This document shows positions 34,010-42,748 of a stretch of 64,000 bases of DNA, in pieces. Location of the stretch: positions 1 to 64,000 of the forward strand of contig DASXES010000130.1 of the NCBI GenBank assembly GCA_036489975.1. Reading direction: 5' to 3'. This DNA is from Roseiarcus sp036489975. GTDB taxonomy: Bacteria; Pseudomonadota; Alphaproteobacteria; Rhizobiales; Beijerinckiaceae. The notes under the pieces are model-generated. The model was not told the origin of the DNA. It ran no database searches and was given only the letters and a program-made list of their open reading frames with translations. Each line of letters begins with the position of its first letter. The stretch's first letter is position 1. Made by a program: the position numbers and the translations under genes.

Positions 34010-34656
34010 GCAGCGGAGCGGATCGGCGCGATTCCCTCGATTTCAAAGTTGCGGAGGCCCGGGCGCTGACGCGCCAGCGGCGCCAGGATCGACGCCATCC
34101 CTTCAAGTCCGACGGCTGGCGCTTTCTCGGACGCGGCCGCGGTTTTCTTTTCCTCGATCGCCCTGGCGACATCCGCGATCTCGTTAGCGGCCTCCGTCAT
34201 CGCCCGGCTGCGTTCGCTTGGCGTAAGACTTGAGAGCGGCTTGCGGTCACGCGGGCGAAAGTTCTTGTCGTCGACATGCTCGAGCCCGGCCTTGGGAGTC
34301 CAGTCGAGCAGCAGCGGATAGAAATAGACGCTGTCGCCGTTCCGCTGCCGCTCGCGGACGATGGGGACTTCCTTGTCGAGGATATAGTCGGAGCCCGTCG
34401 AGTTGGCGGAGACGAGGAGCACGAAAATGTCGCAGGCGCGAGCCTTGGCCTCGATCTCCGGGCTCCAGTCCGCGCCGCCCGGCATCAGCCGGTCCATCCA
34501 GACTTCGTATCGGCGGCCCTTCTCCCCCGGCCGCAGGAACCGCATGACAAAGCTCAGCCAGAGGATCTTGCCAGCGGCGAGATCCTCTGGCGGATCCGGC
34601 TCGTCGAGATGCGCGTAGCTGATGAAAGCGAGCGGCTTGTTCGAATCGGAAGGCAT
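33931..34656 (-). CDS. TIR-domain protein (N-terminal part of a split TIR-STAND gene)
   Basis: Residues 8-160 form a TIR domain: AFISYAHLDEP (box 1, residues 10-20), ADWSPEIEAKARACDIFVLL followed by VSANSTGSDYILDKEV, where Glu96 occupies the position of the catalytic glutamate of bacterial NADase TIR domains. A linker follows (ASEKAPAVGLEGMASILAPL, RQRPGLRNFEIEGIAPI). After about residue 212 the frame translates the next gene's N-terminus out of phase (SAACIRPCS), so the natural protein continues in the neighbouring frame. TIR domains in such proteins cleave NAD+ to stop phage spread. Start ATG 34656 has GGGAGC upstream. Confidence 0.78.
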   Translation of the reverse strand: MPSDSNKPLAFISYAHLDEPDPPEDLAAGKILWLSFVMRFLRPGEKGRRYEVWMDRLMPGGADWSPEIEAKARACDIFVLLVSANSTGSDYILDKEVPIVRERQRNGDSVYFYPLLLDWTPKAGLEHVDDKNFRPRDRKPLSSLTPSERSRAMTEAANEIADVARAIEEKKTAAASEKAPAVGLEGMASILAPLARQRPGLRNFEIEGIAPIRSAACIRPCSTSPACPKPATSASSGGTGS

Positions 34657-34868
34657 ATTGTTGGGGCGCTCCCGCTTGGCCCGCGAAATTTGCCCGGCGC
34701 GCTCTGTCCGTCAAGGCGGCGGGCCGTAGCGATTCGTGAATCACCGCGGGACGCTGGATTCCTGGCTTTCCGGGACAAATGACAAAAATGGTGGACGCGG
34801 CCGCCGGCCGCGGTGGCCGCGCCCGGCGCGCGCGGCTACAATTGGCGCCATCGACAGGAGCCCGCTGG

Positions 34869-36383
34869 ATGACCGCCAAAGCGCCCAACATTCTCATCGT
34901 CATGGCCGACCAGATGGCGCCGGCGTTCCTGCCGATCTACGGCCACCCGCTCGTCCGCGCGCCGAACATGGTTGATCTCGCGCGCGACGGAATCGTGTTC
35001 GACAGCGCCTATTGCGCGAGTCCTTTATGCGCGCCCTCCCGCGCCTCGTTCATGGCGGGGCTCCTGCCCTCGCGCACCCGCGTTTACGACAACGCGGCCG
35101 AGTTCGGCGCCGACATTCCGACCTTCGCCCATGCCTTGCGCGCGCGCGGTTATCGCACGATTCTCTCGGGCAAAATGCACTTCTGCGGTCCCGATCAGCT
35201 GCATGGCTTCGAAGAGCGCCTGACGACCGACATCTATCCCGCCGATTTCAACTGGACGCCTGACTGGGATCGCCCGGAGCATCGTCCGAGTTGGTATCAC
35301 AACATGAGTTCGGTCAGGGACGCAGGCTTATGCGTGCGCTCGAACCAGCTCGACTTCGACGACGAAGCCGCGTTCATGGCGGAACGGGCGATCTTCGACA
35401 TCGCGCGGTCGCGCGATCCGCGGCCTTTCCTCATGGTCGCCTCGTTCTCCCATCCGCACGACCCGTTCACCGTGCCTCGGCAGTACTGGGACCTCTACCG
35501 CGACGAGGACATCGACATGCCGGCGCCAGGCGCTGCGCTCGATCCCCATTCGCTTCGCCTGCGCCACGTTTGCGCGATGGACGCAGAGCCGGTGACGGAG
35601 GATGAGACGCGCGCCGCCCGTCACGCCTATTACGGCGCCATCGCCTATGTCGACGACCTCATCGGCCAGCTCATGGCGGCGCTCCGCGCAGCCGCGCTCG
35701 CCGAGGACACGATCGTCGTCCTCACCAGCGATCACGGCGAGATGCTGGGCGAGCACGGCCTCTGGTACAAGATGAGCTTCCTCGAGGGCTCGTGCCGTGT
35801 GCCTCTCGTCATCGCGAGCCCCGGCCGTTTCGAGGCGCGCCGCGTGGCGGCGAGCGTCTCGCTGGTCGACCTCATGCCCACGCTCGTCGAGCTTTCGGGC
35901 GCAAACATGCAATCGCTCGGGATCCCCCCGGACGGACGCAGCCTCGCGCCCCATCTGCGCGGCGCCGGCGGCCATGACGAGGCGATCGGCGAATATCTGG
36001 CCGAAGGGTCGATCGCGCCGATCGTGATGATCCGCCGCGGGCCCTACAAGTTCATTCATTGCCCGGCCGACCCGGACCAGCTCTACGATCTCGCCCACGA
36101 TCCGGGCGAGCGCCTGAATCTAGCAAACGATTCTGCGCGGGCGGAGCTCGTCGCCGAGTTTCGCGCCGAAATCGCCAAGCGCTGGAGCCTCGCCGAACTG
36201 GACGCGCGCGTCCGCTTAAGCCAGCGCCGGCGCCGCCTCGTCGACGCCGCGCTCACCAAGGGCAAGATCCGGCCTTGGGACTTCCAGCCGTTCCGCAACG
36301 CCGCGAAGCAATATGTGCGCAATTCGATGGATCTCGACGACCTCGAGGCCATGGCGCGATTTCCGCCGGTCGCGCGGCGGTAA
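34869..36383 (+). CDS. betC: Sulfatase, choline-sulfatase type
   Basis: The 504-residue sulfatase has metal ligands in NILIVMADQM, the formylglycine signature CAPSRASFMAG (Cys54 to be oxidised), LSGKMHFCGPDQLHGFEERL typical of choline sulfatases, SHPHDPF, and TSDHGEMLGEHGLWYKMSF. The C-terminal extension (RPWDFQPFRNAAKQYVRNSM) is also typical of BetC. It would release choline and sulfate from choline-O-sulfate. The frame is open from 34779, but ATG 34869 with ACAGGAG upstream is the start. No betA, betB or transporter is adjacent. The specificity is inferred from overall pattern. Confidence 0.85.
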   Translation: MTAKAPNILIVMADQMAPAFLPIYGHPLVRAPNMVDLARDGIVFDSAYCASPLCAPSRASFMAGLLPSRTRVYDNAAEFGADIPTFAHALRARGYRTILSGKMHFCGPDQLHGFEERLTTDIYPADFNWTPDWDRPEHRPSWYHNMSSVRDAGLCVRSNQLDFDDEAAFMAERAIFDIARSRDPRPFLMVASFSHPHDPFTVPRQYWDLYRDEDIDMPAPGAALDPHSLRLRHVCAMDAEPVTEDETRAARHAYYGAIAYVDDLIGQLMAALRAAALAEDTIVVLTSDHGEMLGEHGLWYKMSFLEGSCRVPLVIASPGRFEARRVAASVSLVDLMPTLVELSGANMQSLGIPPDGRSLAPHLRGAGGHDEAIGEYLAEGSIAPIVMIRRGPYKFIHCPADPDQLYDLAHDPGERLNLANDSARAELVAEFRAEIAKRWSLAELDARVRLSQRRRRLVDAALTKGKIRPWDFQPFRNAAKQYVRNSMDLDDLEAMARFPPVARR

Positions 36384-36461
36384 CGCTAATCGCACTCCAC
36401 ACAATTCCCGGTTTCCCGCCGGGGTGAAAGCGCGCTAACCTCTCCCGCGAGAGGGCCTTTG

Positions 36462-36722
36462 ATGGCGACGGGAACCAGAAAGCCGATCGACCTCGCCGAG
36501 CGTGTCGCGAGCCGCCGCGGCAGGCGCTCGACCGCGACGGCCGCGGAAGGCGGCTGGCGCCGCGAGACCTTCTGCCTGCCCCGCGACGAGGCCCGCGCCA
36601 TGGCGCGGGAGTGGTTCGAGCGGTTTCCCAAGGCGGCCTACATGACCGAGATCGAATCCTGGCGCGAACTCGCGGGCGACCGGATCGAGTTCGTCATGCG
36701 ACGGTTGCCGTCCGCGGATTGA
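36462..36722 (+). CDS. Small conserved-looking hypothetical protein
   Basis: The 86-residue protein starts MATGTRKPIDLAERVASRRG and contains ETFCLPRDEARAMAREWFER and AYMTEIESWRELAGDRIEFV. It has balanced codon use and a folded-domain-like mix of helix and strand but matches no family I know. It lies between the sulfatase and trxB on the same strand. Confidence 0.55.
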   Translation: MATGTRKPIDLAERVASRRGRRSTATAAEGGWRRETFCLPRDEARAMAREWFERFPKAAYMTEIESWRELAGDRIEFVMRRLPSAD

Positions 36723-36876
36723 GCGGGCTGATCCAGGCTCGCCTAGCTTGCTGCTGGAGCGGGGTTTTTACGGCCTGGGCGCCGTTGTCGCTGGACTTTC
36801 GTCCCCATATAAGGGCGAAGCTGCGGCGTCGGGGCCAGACGGGTCCGGGCGGCAGCGCCCAAATTCGGGGGTCGAA

Positions 36877-37848
36877 TTGTCTCCGTCCAGACGTGAGCAC
36901 GAGCGCCTTGTCATAATCGGGGCCGGGCCAGCCGCCTATACAGCGGCGATCTATTCCGCGCGCGCTCTGCTGAAGCCGCTGGTTCTGGCCGGCTTCGAGC
37001 CGGGCGGCCAATTGATGACCACCACGGATGTCGAGAATTATCCGGGCTTCGCCGACCCGATCCAGGGACCGTGGCTCATGGAGCAGATGCGGGCTCAAGC
37101 CGAAAATGTCGGCGCGCGCATCGAGGGCGAACACGTGGTGGCGCTCGAACTCGGACAGCGGCCGTTCATCATTCGCTGCGACAGCGGACGCACGCTCGCT
37201 GCGGAGTCGATCATTCTGGCGACCGGAGCGAAAGCCAAGTACCTTGGTCTTCCAAGCGAAGAGGCGTTCAAGGGCTTCGGCGTCTCGGCCTGCGCGACCT
37301 GCGACGGGTTCTTCTTCCGAGGCAAGAAGGTGGCCGTGATCGGCGGCGGCAACACCGCGGTCGAAGAGGCGCTGCATCTCTCCAACATCGCGGCCCACGT
37401 CACCGTGATCCATCGCCGCGACTCGTTCAGGGCGGAGAAGATCCTGAGCGAACGCCTGGCCGCGCGCCATAACGTCTCGATCCGCTGGAACTCGGCCGTT
37501 GAGGCGGTCCTGGGCGAGAAGCCGCCGGGCGGCGTCACGGGGATCAGGCTGCGCAATGTCGTGACCGGCGCGCTCGACGATCTTGCGCTCGAGGGCGTGT
37601 TCGTCGCCATCGGGCATGAGCCGGCGAGCGAGCTGGTGCGCGGCCAGGTGGAGCTCAAGGCCAACGGCTATGTCCAGACGGCGCCCGGCTCGACGGCGAC
37701 CAGCGTCGCGGGCGTGTTCGCCGCCGGTGATGTCGCGGACGACATCTTCCGCCAGGCGGTCACGGCCGCCGGCCTCGGCTGCATGGCCGCGCTCGAGGCC
37801 GAGCGCTGGCTCGCCGCGGAGGAGCCGAGACGGGCGGCGGCCGAATAG
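36877..37848 (+). CDS. trxB: Thioredoxin-disulfide reductase
   Basis: The 323-residue flavoprotein reduces thioredoxin with NADPH. It has the FAD fingerprint VIIGAGPAAYTAAIYSAR, GGQLMTTTDVENYPGF, the redox pair Cys139/Cys142 in SACATCDGFFF, the NADPH fingerprint VAVIGGGNTAVEEAL with HRRDSFRA, and the C-terminal FAD motif GVFAAGDVADDIFRQAVTAA. No ATG lies near the conserved start; TTG 36877 after GGGGGTCGAA is the best candidate. It is followed by the LysR gene 73 bp downstream, an arrangement common in Hyphomicrobiales. Confidence 0.93.
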   Translation: MSPSRREHERLVIIGAGPAAYTAAIYSARALLKPLVLAGFEPGGQLMTTTDVENYPGFADPIQGPWLMEQMRAQAENVGARIEGEHVVALELGQRPFIIRCDSGRTLAAESIILATGAKAKYLGLPSEEAFKGFGVSACATCDGFFFRGKKVAVIGGGNTAVEEALHLSNIAAHVTVIHRRDSFRAEKILSERLAARHNVSIRWNSAVEAVLGEKPPGGVTGIRLRNVVTGALDDLALEGVFVAIGHEPASELVRGQVELKANGYVQTAPGSTATSVAGVFAAGDVADDIFRQAVTAAGLGCMAALEAERWLAAEEPRRAAAE

Positions 37849-37921
37849 GGACGCCTGCGCCCGGCGGTCAGCCGGCGCACGAGCACGATCGGGAAGGCTC
37901 CACGGAGCCGGGGGAACGTTC

Positions 37922-38815
37922 ATGGATTGGGATAAGCTGCGCGTCTTTCAGGCGGCCGCCGACGCTGGGTCGTTCACGCATGCGGGCGAGACGCTGGGCC
38001 TCAGCCAGTCGGCGGTAAGCCGGCAGGTCGGAGCGCTGGAGGCCGACCTCGGCGCGCCATTGTTTCACCGCCACGCCCGTGGACTCATTCTCACCGAGCA
38101 GGGAGACATGCTGCTCGGCGCCGTGCGCGACGTGGTCCTCAAGCTGGACGCCGTGCGCTCGCGCCTGATCGACAGCCGCGAGAAGCCGCACGGCGAACTC
38201 AGGGTCACGACGACGCTCGGCCTCGGCGCCAATTGGCTCGCGCCGAGGCTTGGCGAGTTCGTCGACCTCTACCCCGAGATCAAGCTCCAGCTCCTGCTGT
38301 CGGACGACGACCTCGACCTCGGGATGCGCGAAGCGGATGTCGCGCTCAGATTGCGGGAGCCGAGCCAGCCGGATTTGATAAGGCGCCGCCTGTTCACCGT
38401 GCACTTCCACGCCTACGCCTCAGCTGATTATTTGAGAAAGCACCCGCAACCCAGAAAGCCCGAAGATCTCGACCAACACAGCCTAGTCGCGTTCGGCGCG
38501 CCGACGGCGACCCATCTACTTTATGACCTCAATTCGCTTCTGAGCCTGGACCGCGACCCTAAGAATCCGCGGATGCCGCAGATCACGGTCAACAATCTGG
38601 CCGCGATGACGCATGCCGTCGAGCACGGCGTCGGGATCGCCGTCTTGCCCGATTATTGCGTGCAGCCGCAATCGGGACTCGTGCGTCTGCTGCCGCAGGC
38701 GGACATGCCGGAGATGGACTGTTTTCTCGTCTACACCGAGGAGCTCAAGAACGTCGCGCGCGTTCACGCCTTTCGCGACTTTCTCGTGAGTTCCGCGCAG
38801 CGCTGGCGGTACTGA
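37922..38815 (+). CDS. LysR-family transcriptional regulator
   Basis: The 297-residue protein has the LysR winged helix (MDWDKLRVFQAAADAGSFTH, AGETLGLSQSAVSRQVGALE, FHRHARGLILTEQGDMLL) and a substrate-binding domain with two Rossmann-like halves (LRVTTTLGLGANWLAP, then VNNLAAMTHAVEHGVGIAVL). It is encoded directly after trxB. Its stop overlaps the start of the transglutaminase-like gene (TGATG). A redox or trxB-linked role is suggested by position only. Confidence 0.9.
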   Translation: MDWDKLRVFQAAADAGSFTHAGETLGLSQSAVSRQVGALEADLGAPLFHRHARGLILTEQGDMLLGAVRDVVLKLDAVRSRLIDSREKPHGELRVTTTLGLGANWLAPRLGEFVDLYPEIKLQLLLSDDDLDLGMREADVALRLREPSQPDLIRRRLFTVHFHAYASADYLRKHPQPRKPEDLDQHSLVAFGAPTATHLLYDLNSLLSLDRDPKNPRMPQITVNNLAAMTHAVEHGVGIAVLPDYCVQPQSGLVRLLPQADMPEMDCFLVYTEELKNVARVHAFRDFLVSSAQRWRY

Positions 38816-39630
38816 TGCGCTCCCGCGATAGCCGGCCGGCGCAACACGCCGCCCAATGGCTTCGACATACGCCGATGACCGAGCCCGGCGCGCTCGCCGC
38901 GGAGTTCGAGAAGCTTCCCTCCGACGTCGCGTCGCTCAACCGGATCGCTCAGGGGCTCCTTGTGCATTCCGAATGGCTGTCGGCCTATGGGCTCGATGCG
39001 CGCAGGGTCCGGCCGGTCAGCCGCGTGACGCTCCCGGTCAGCGGGCGCCTCGGCGAGCTGTTGGAGTTGGACAAGCCGAGCTTGCGCGCGGCGCGCGAGC
39101 CAGCGAACAGATCGGCCGGCACGTGCCGCGACTTTGCTCTGACGCTCTGCTCATTTCTTCGCGCCAAAGGCGCGCCTGCCCGTCTGCGCTGCGGTTTCGC
39201 GGCCTATTTGGCTGATGGATGGGAAGACCACTGGGTTTGCGAATATTGCGATGGACAAAGAGACGAGTGGCGGCTTAGTGATCCCCAACTTGACGAAACC
39301 ATGTGCGCCCAGCGCGCCGTCAATTTCGATCCCTCCGATATGCCGCGCGATGTCTTCTTGACCGGGGGCGAAGCGTGGTTGCGGTGTCGAGCCGGGGAAG
39401 AGGACCCGGATCGTTTCGGACACGGCGATGTGCATGGGCTCTGGTTCATCCGGGTCAACGTCGTTCGTGACGCCTACGCCGTGAACGGCCGCGAAACCTC
39501 GGCGTGGGACGGATGGCGAGACGTCCCATACGATCGCCGCAAGATCATGGGCCGCGAGCTGCCGCATGTGGAACGCCTCGCGCAGCGCCCGGCAGATCCT
39601 CCCGGCGACATCGCGCCTCCCTGGTTCTGA
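38815..39630 (+). CDS. Transglutaminase-like cysteine protease-fold protein
   Basis: The 271-residue protein has the transglutaminase-like triad: Cys104 in SAGTCRDFALTLCSFLR, His139 in DGWEDHWVCEY and Asp156 in WRLSDPQLDE. Bacterial members are peptidases or amidases of unknown substrate. It has no signal peptide. ATG 38815 overlaps the LysR stop, so it is coupled to that gene; ATG 38875 is an alternative start. Downstream it converges with the glycosyltransferase operon. Confidence 0.8.
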   Translation: MRSRDSRPAQHAAQWLRHTPMTEPGALAAEFEKLPSDVASLNRIAQGLLVHSEWLSAYGLDARRVRPVSRVTLPVSGRLGELLELDKPSLRAAREPANRSAGTCRDFALTLCSFLRAKGAPARLRCGFAAYLADGWEDHWVCEYCDGQRDEWRLSDPQLDETMCAQRAVNFDPSDMPRDVFLTGGEAWLRCRAGEEDPDRFGHGDVHGLWFIRVNVVRDAYAVNGRETSAWDGWRDVPYDRRKIMGRELPHVERLAQRPADPPGDIAPPWF

Positions 39631-39665
39631 CGACGGCTGCCCGCGCACGGAGCGCCGCTGCGAAC

Positions 39666-40700
39666 TCAGCCCGACGCCTGCGTCGGAGCCCCCTGGGGGC
39701 GCCCCCTCTCACCCTGCAAGCCGGCGAGAATGCCCTTATTCGCAGCGACGAAGTTGCGCGTTGATCCCGCTGCGAGGTATTCGCCAGTTCTGAGAAAGGA
39801 CACAAACACCGTCCACGCGAACCAGCCCGGGTAATGCTGGCGCACGAAGTGAAGCTTGTTGCGATTGCCAAGATAAACGGTGAAGGCCGAACGCTCCGCC
39901 CGCTTGTTCGAGGTGCCCGAGGCGCTGCCGCTGATATGCGGCACGACCGAGCCATGGGCGTAGCCGATCCCGCACGCGGCCTTGGCGCGAACGCCCCAAT
40001 CGACTTCCTCCCAATAGAGGAAATAGGAATCGTCCATCAGCCCGATCCGCTCGATGCATTTCCTCGTGATATACATCGAGGGTCCGGTCGGCGAGTCCAT
40101 TCGCCGCTCGATGTCTTCCGGGTCGGGCGGAGGCGACACGGGAGCGTACATGTCGAGGCCAATCAGCCTCGTCGTGAGCTTGTTCCATTGGAGGCCACGG
40201 GACGAAGCGACGTCCGACCGACCGGGGATCATCAATCGGCTTCCGACCATGCCCTTGCCGCGCTTGCTGGCGTAGTCGGCGAGCTCCGCCAGGGCGTCCG
40301 GTTCGGGGTAGGTGTCGGGGTTGAGAATCCAGGCTGCCGTCCAGCCGGTTTCGACAAGCAAGGGCCGCAGCCACGCATTGGTTCCACCGGCGAAACCGAG
40401 ATTCTCCCGGGCCTGACCGATGCTGACCGGGATCCGTCCCTCAGCGAGGCGAAGCCGGCGCGCCCGCACGAAGTCGCTCGACGCCGGCTCGATGGATTCG
40501 CCGCCGGCCTCGCAGGGTCCGCCTTTTTCCGACAGCGCCTTCTCAAGCGCGTCGAACGCGGCGGCCCCGCCATTCTCGCAAATGAACACTTCGAATTTCG
40601 GGCATTTGCGCTGGGCGCCGACCGCCGTCAGGCATTTGACGATATCCTCCGAATGCCCGAATCCCACGATGACGATCGGGACCTCGAAGTCGGCCGGCAT
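39666..40700 (-). CDS. Glycosyltransferase family 2 (rhamnosyltransferase-like)
   Basis: The 344-residue GT-A enzyme has VPIVIVGFGHSEDIVKCL, ENLGFAGGTNAWLRPLL, WILNPDTYPEPDALAELADY (nucleotide-sugar and metal site NPD) and YFLYWEEVDWGVRAKA, the ED-type acceptor-side motif. Relatives are dTDP-rhamnosyl- or galactofuranosyltransferases. A TTG at 40718 would extend it by six residues, but GAGGAG ten bases before ATG 40700 favours the shorter start. It is the last gene of the glycan operon and overlaps the previous gene's region by a few bases. Confidence 0.87.
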   Translation of the reverse strand: MPADFEVPIVIVGFGHSEDIVKCLTAVGAQRKCPKFEVFICENGGAAAFDALEKALSEKGGPCEAGGESIEPASSDFVRARRLRLAEGRIPVSIGQARENLGFAGGTNAWLRPLLVETGWTAAWILNPDTYPEPDALAELADYASKRGKGMVGSRLMIPGRSDVASSRGLQWNKLTTRLIGLDMYAPVSPPPDPEDIERRMDSPTGPSMYITRKCIERIGLMDDSYFLYWEEVDWGVRAKAACGIGYAHGSVVPHISGSASGTSNKRAERSAFTVYLGNRNKLHFVRQHYPGWFAWTVFVSFLRTGEYLAAGSTRNFVAANKGILAGLQGERGRPQGAPTQASG

Positions 40701-40707
40701 GCCGGGA

Positions 40708-41655
40708 CTACTCCTCAAACGAGCCCAGGATGGCCTTGTGCGCGATCATGAACCGATAGGCCCGGATCCGCGCCAGCGCGCCGACCGCCACGAAGCGGTT
40801 GCGAATTCCGCTCACCCGTCGCGAGCCGAGCGCCACGAGCGCGTGCGGCGCGACCGCGAACAGGGCCGCCCATTGGCGCAACAGGATGCGGGCGGCTCCC
40901 TTGCGGTCCTGGCGGGCGCCTTCACACGATTCGAGGGTCAGGCGTCGCCATTTGCGCTTCAGTTCCGGCATCGTTCGCCGGGCGGGGTGACCGACGATTG
41001 ACTTCGCCGCAAACCGGATGCGAAAGCCCAGCCGCTGCGCCCTTTCGCCCCAATCCTTGTCCTCCGGGACGCCGTTCTTAAAGCCGCCGACCGCGTCGAA
41101 CACCGAGCGCCGGACGAACATCGACGCCGTGACGGTGAAGCCGAGGTCCTTGACGTAGCGCTCGTTGCGAAAGGCGAACACGCTCTCGAACGCTTCGGCC
41201 GGCGTCATCCGCCGCGGATCCTCAACCAGCACGTCGACTCGGCCCCCGGCGAAATCCGCCATTTCGAGTTCGGCGAGGCCTTCCTCGAGCCAGCGCTCGT
41301 CCGGCCGGCAATCGCTGTCGATAAAGGCGATCGCCTCGCCGCTCGAAGCCCCCACACCCGCGTTGCGGGCAGGCCCCGCGCCGCGCTCGGCGACCTCAAT
41401 CACCCGGCCCCGGCTTCCAACGATCTGACGCACGGCGTCGAGCCCGCGCGAACTGCCATTGTCGGCGACGATGACTTCGGTGCGATCGCCGGGAAACGTC
41501 TGCGCGCCGATGAGCGTCAGACATGCGTCCAGATTGTCGTAGTCGTTGAGGTGCGGCACGATCACCGAGACGAGGCTGGCCCCGGGCGGCCCGCGGTATG
41601 CGGCGAGCGGCTCGACGCGGCGGGGCTCAGCGACCATCAGGGCGTCAGACCTCAT
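40708..41655 (-). CDS. Glycosyltransferase family 2
   Basis: The 315-residue GT-A enzyme starts after a short tail with VSVIVPHLNDYDNLDACLTL, then VIVADNGSSRGLDAV, GAGPARNAGVGASSGEAIAF followed by IDSDCRP (the DxD-like metal site) and the acceptor-side motif GVPEDKDWGERAQRLG. It has no transmembrane helices and acts on the cytoplasmic face. Its start overlaps the end of the acyl carrier protein gene by 11 bp, and its stop precedes the next GT2 start by seven bases, so translation is coupled through the operon. Donor and acceptor are unknown. Confidence 0.87.
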   Translation of the reverse strand: MRSDALMVAEPRRVEPLAAYRGPPGASLVSVIVPHLNDYDNLDACLTLIGAQTFPGDRTEVIVADNGSSRGLDAVRQIVGSRGRVIEVAERGAGPARNAGVGASSGEAIAFIDSDCRPDERWLEEGLAELEMADFAGGRVDVLVEDPRRMTPAEAFESVFAFRNERYVKDLGFTVTASMFVRRSVFDAVGGFKNGVPEDKDWGERAQRLGFRIRFAAKSIVGHPARRTMPELKRKWRRLTLESCEGARQDRKGAARILLRQWAALFAVAPHALVALGSRRVSGIRNRFVAVGALARIRAYRFMIAHKAILGSFEE

Positions 41656-41884
41656 GAGCGTATTTGCTCATTATCGATACGGTTTTGTCAAAATTGCTCA
41701 TTTCCAGAATGTCATCGGTCTCCAGCATGGTATCGAATTCCGCTTCGAGCGCGGCGACCAGGATCATGTGGCCGACTGACGTCCAGGCCGGAAACTCTTG
41801 ATAGACCAGCTTTGAGGTATCGGCGTCGTCATCAAGGTCGAAGCTCTCTTTGAACGCGCTAAACACACGGTCACGTACCGTCAT
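41645..41884 (-). CDS. Acyl carrier protein
   Basis: The 79-residue acidic four-helix protein starts MTVRDRVFSAFKESFDLDDD. The probable phosphopantetheine attachment site is Ser36 in PAWTSVGHMILVAALEAEF; it aligns with the DSL motif but Asp is replaced by Thr. The frame is open 21 codons further, but GCGGAGGCG precedes ATG 41884 at good spacing. It is not next to fab genes but inside a glycan operon, so it likely serves a dedicated acyltransfer or carrier role instead of bulk fatty-acid synthesis. Confidence 0.82.
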   Translation of the reverse strand: MTVRDRVFSAFKESFDLDDDADTSKLVYQEFPAWTSVGHMILVAALEAEFDTMLETDDILEMSNFDKTVSIMSKYAHEV

Positions 41885-41943
41885 TGACTTCGCCTCCGCG
41901 AATACAGGGTTTTTGACCGGGGCGCCGCCTGGCGAGCCAAACG

Positions 41944-42561
41944 TCACCGGGTGACGGAAGCCTCCAGGAGGAGATCGGTTTCCCGAACCGCCGACTCGGC
42001 TTTCCGGTCGCCCCTCCGGCCGACGATTCGAGCCGGGTTTCCGACCGCGATCGAACCGGCCGGAATCGACCGCGTGACCACCGAGCTTGCGCCGACGATG
42101 CAGCCGTCGCCGATCTCGACGCCCGGGACCACCATAACCCGCGCGCCAAGCCAGACGTCGTCGCCGATGACCACGTCGCGCTCGCGCTTGGGCTGATCCA
42201 TGACCGGCGTGCCCGGCGCAATCTCATAATTCGACGCAGTGATGAAGACTTCAGGCCCCAACAAAGCGTGGCGTCCGAGCGTGATCCGCCCGATCGAATC
42301 GCCGGCCCACAGCGAGCAGTGGGACCCTATATGCGCAAAGGCGCCGATCTTGATCCGCTCGCCGTTGCGCAGCGAGACGTTCGGCGCCATGCGGACGCCG
42401 GGTCCAATGTCGGCCGCCCGTCGAGGACGGACGTGGTTATAGTTGTAATAGTGGACAAGACGAAACAGTTGCAGCCACGCGCGAGGGTCCACAAGGGAGA
42501 GGCCGAACCCCAACGTTCTGCTTTTCTTCCGCGGCGAAACCGGGGCAGAAGGCCTACTCAT
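41944..42561 (-). CDS. Left-handed beta-helix (hexapeptide) acyltransferase
   Basis: The 205-residue protein has the irregular hexapeptide repeats of sugar O-acetyltransferases: IGPGVRMAPNVSL, IGAFAHIGSHCSLWAG, ALLGPEVFITASNYEI with the HxxY-like loop, DVVIGDDVWLGARVMVVPGV and GDGCIVGASSVVTRSIPAGS followed by VGNPARIVG. It resembles WcaF/CysE-type acetyltransferases of exopolysaccharide synthesis. It is the first gene of the operon with the acyl carrier protein and two GT2 enzymes. Confidence 0.86.
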   Translation of the reverse strand: MSRPSAPVSPRKKSRTLGFGLSLVDPRAWLQLFRLVHYYNYNHVRPRRAADIGPGVRMAPNVSLRNGERIKIGAFAHIGSHCSLWAGDSIGRITLGRHALLGPEVFITASNYEIAPGTPVMDQPKRERDVVIGDDVWLGARVMVVPGVEIGDGCIVGASSVVTRSIPAGSIAVGNPARIVGRRGDRKAESAVRETDLLLEASVTR

Positions 42562-42748
42562 TCGCTAGTTTCCGCCGCTAGTTTCCGCCAGTTGCCGCCG
42601 CACCTGCAGCTTCCGCGAGCAGTGGCGAATTATGCACCGGACGGTCCACGGGCGCAAGGTCGGTGGAGACTGTTGGAGGAGCAACGCGACGGCATTGGAT
42701 CGCGCAGACCGGCTTGCGCCAGCCTGACCGCGAGCGTCGCTTGACGGC

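Noticed and set aside
33995..34025. Programmed ribosomal frameshift joining TIR and STAND frames
   Set aside because: No slippery heptamer or downstream structure is obvious, and a second frameshift and an internal deletion in the same gene make decay the simpler reading.
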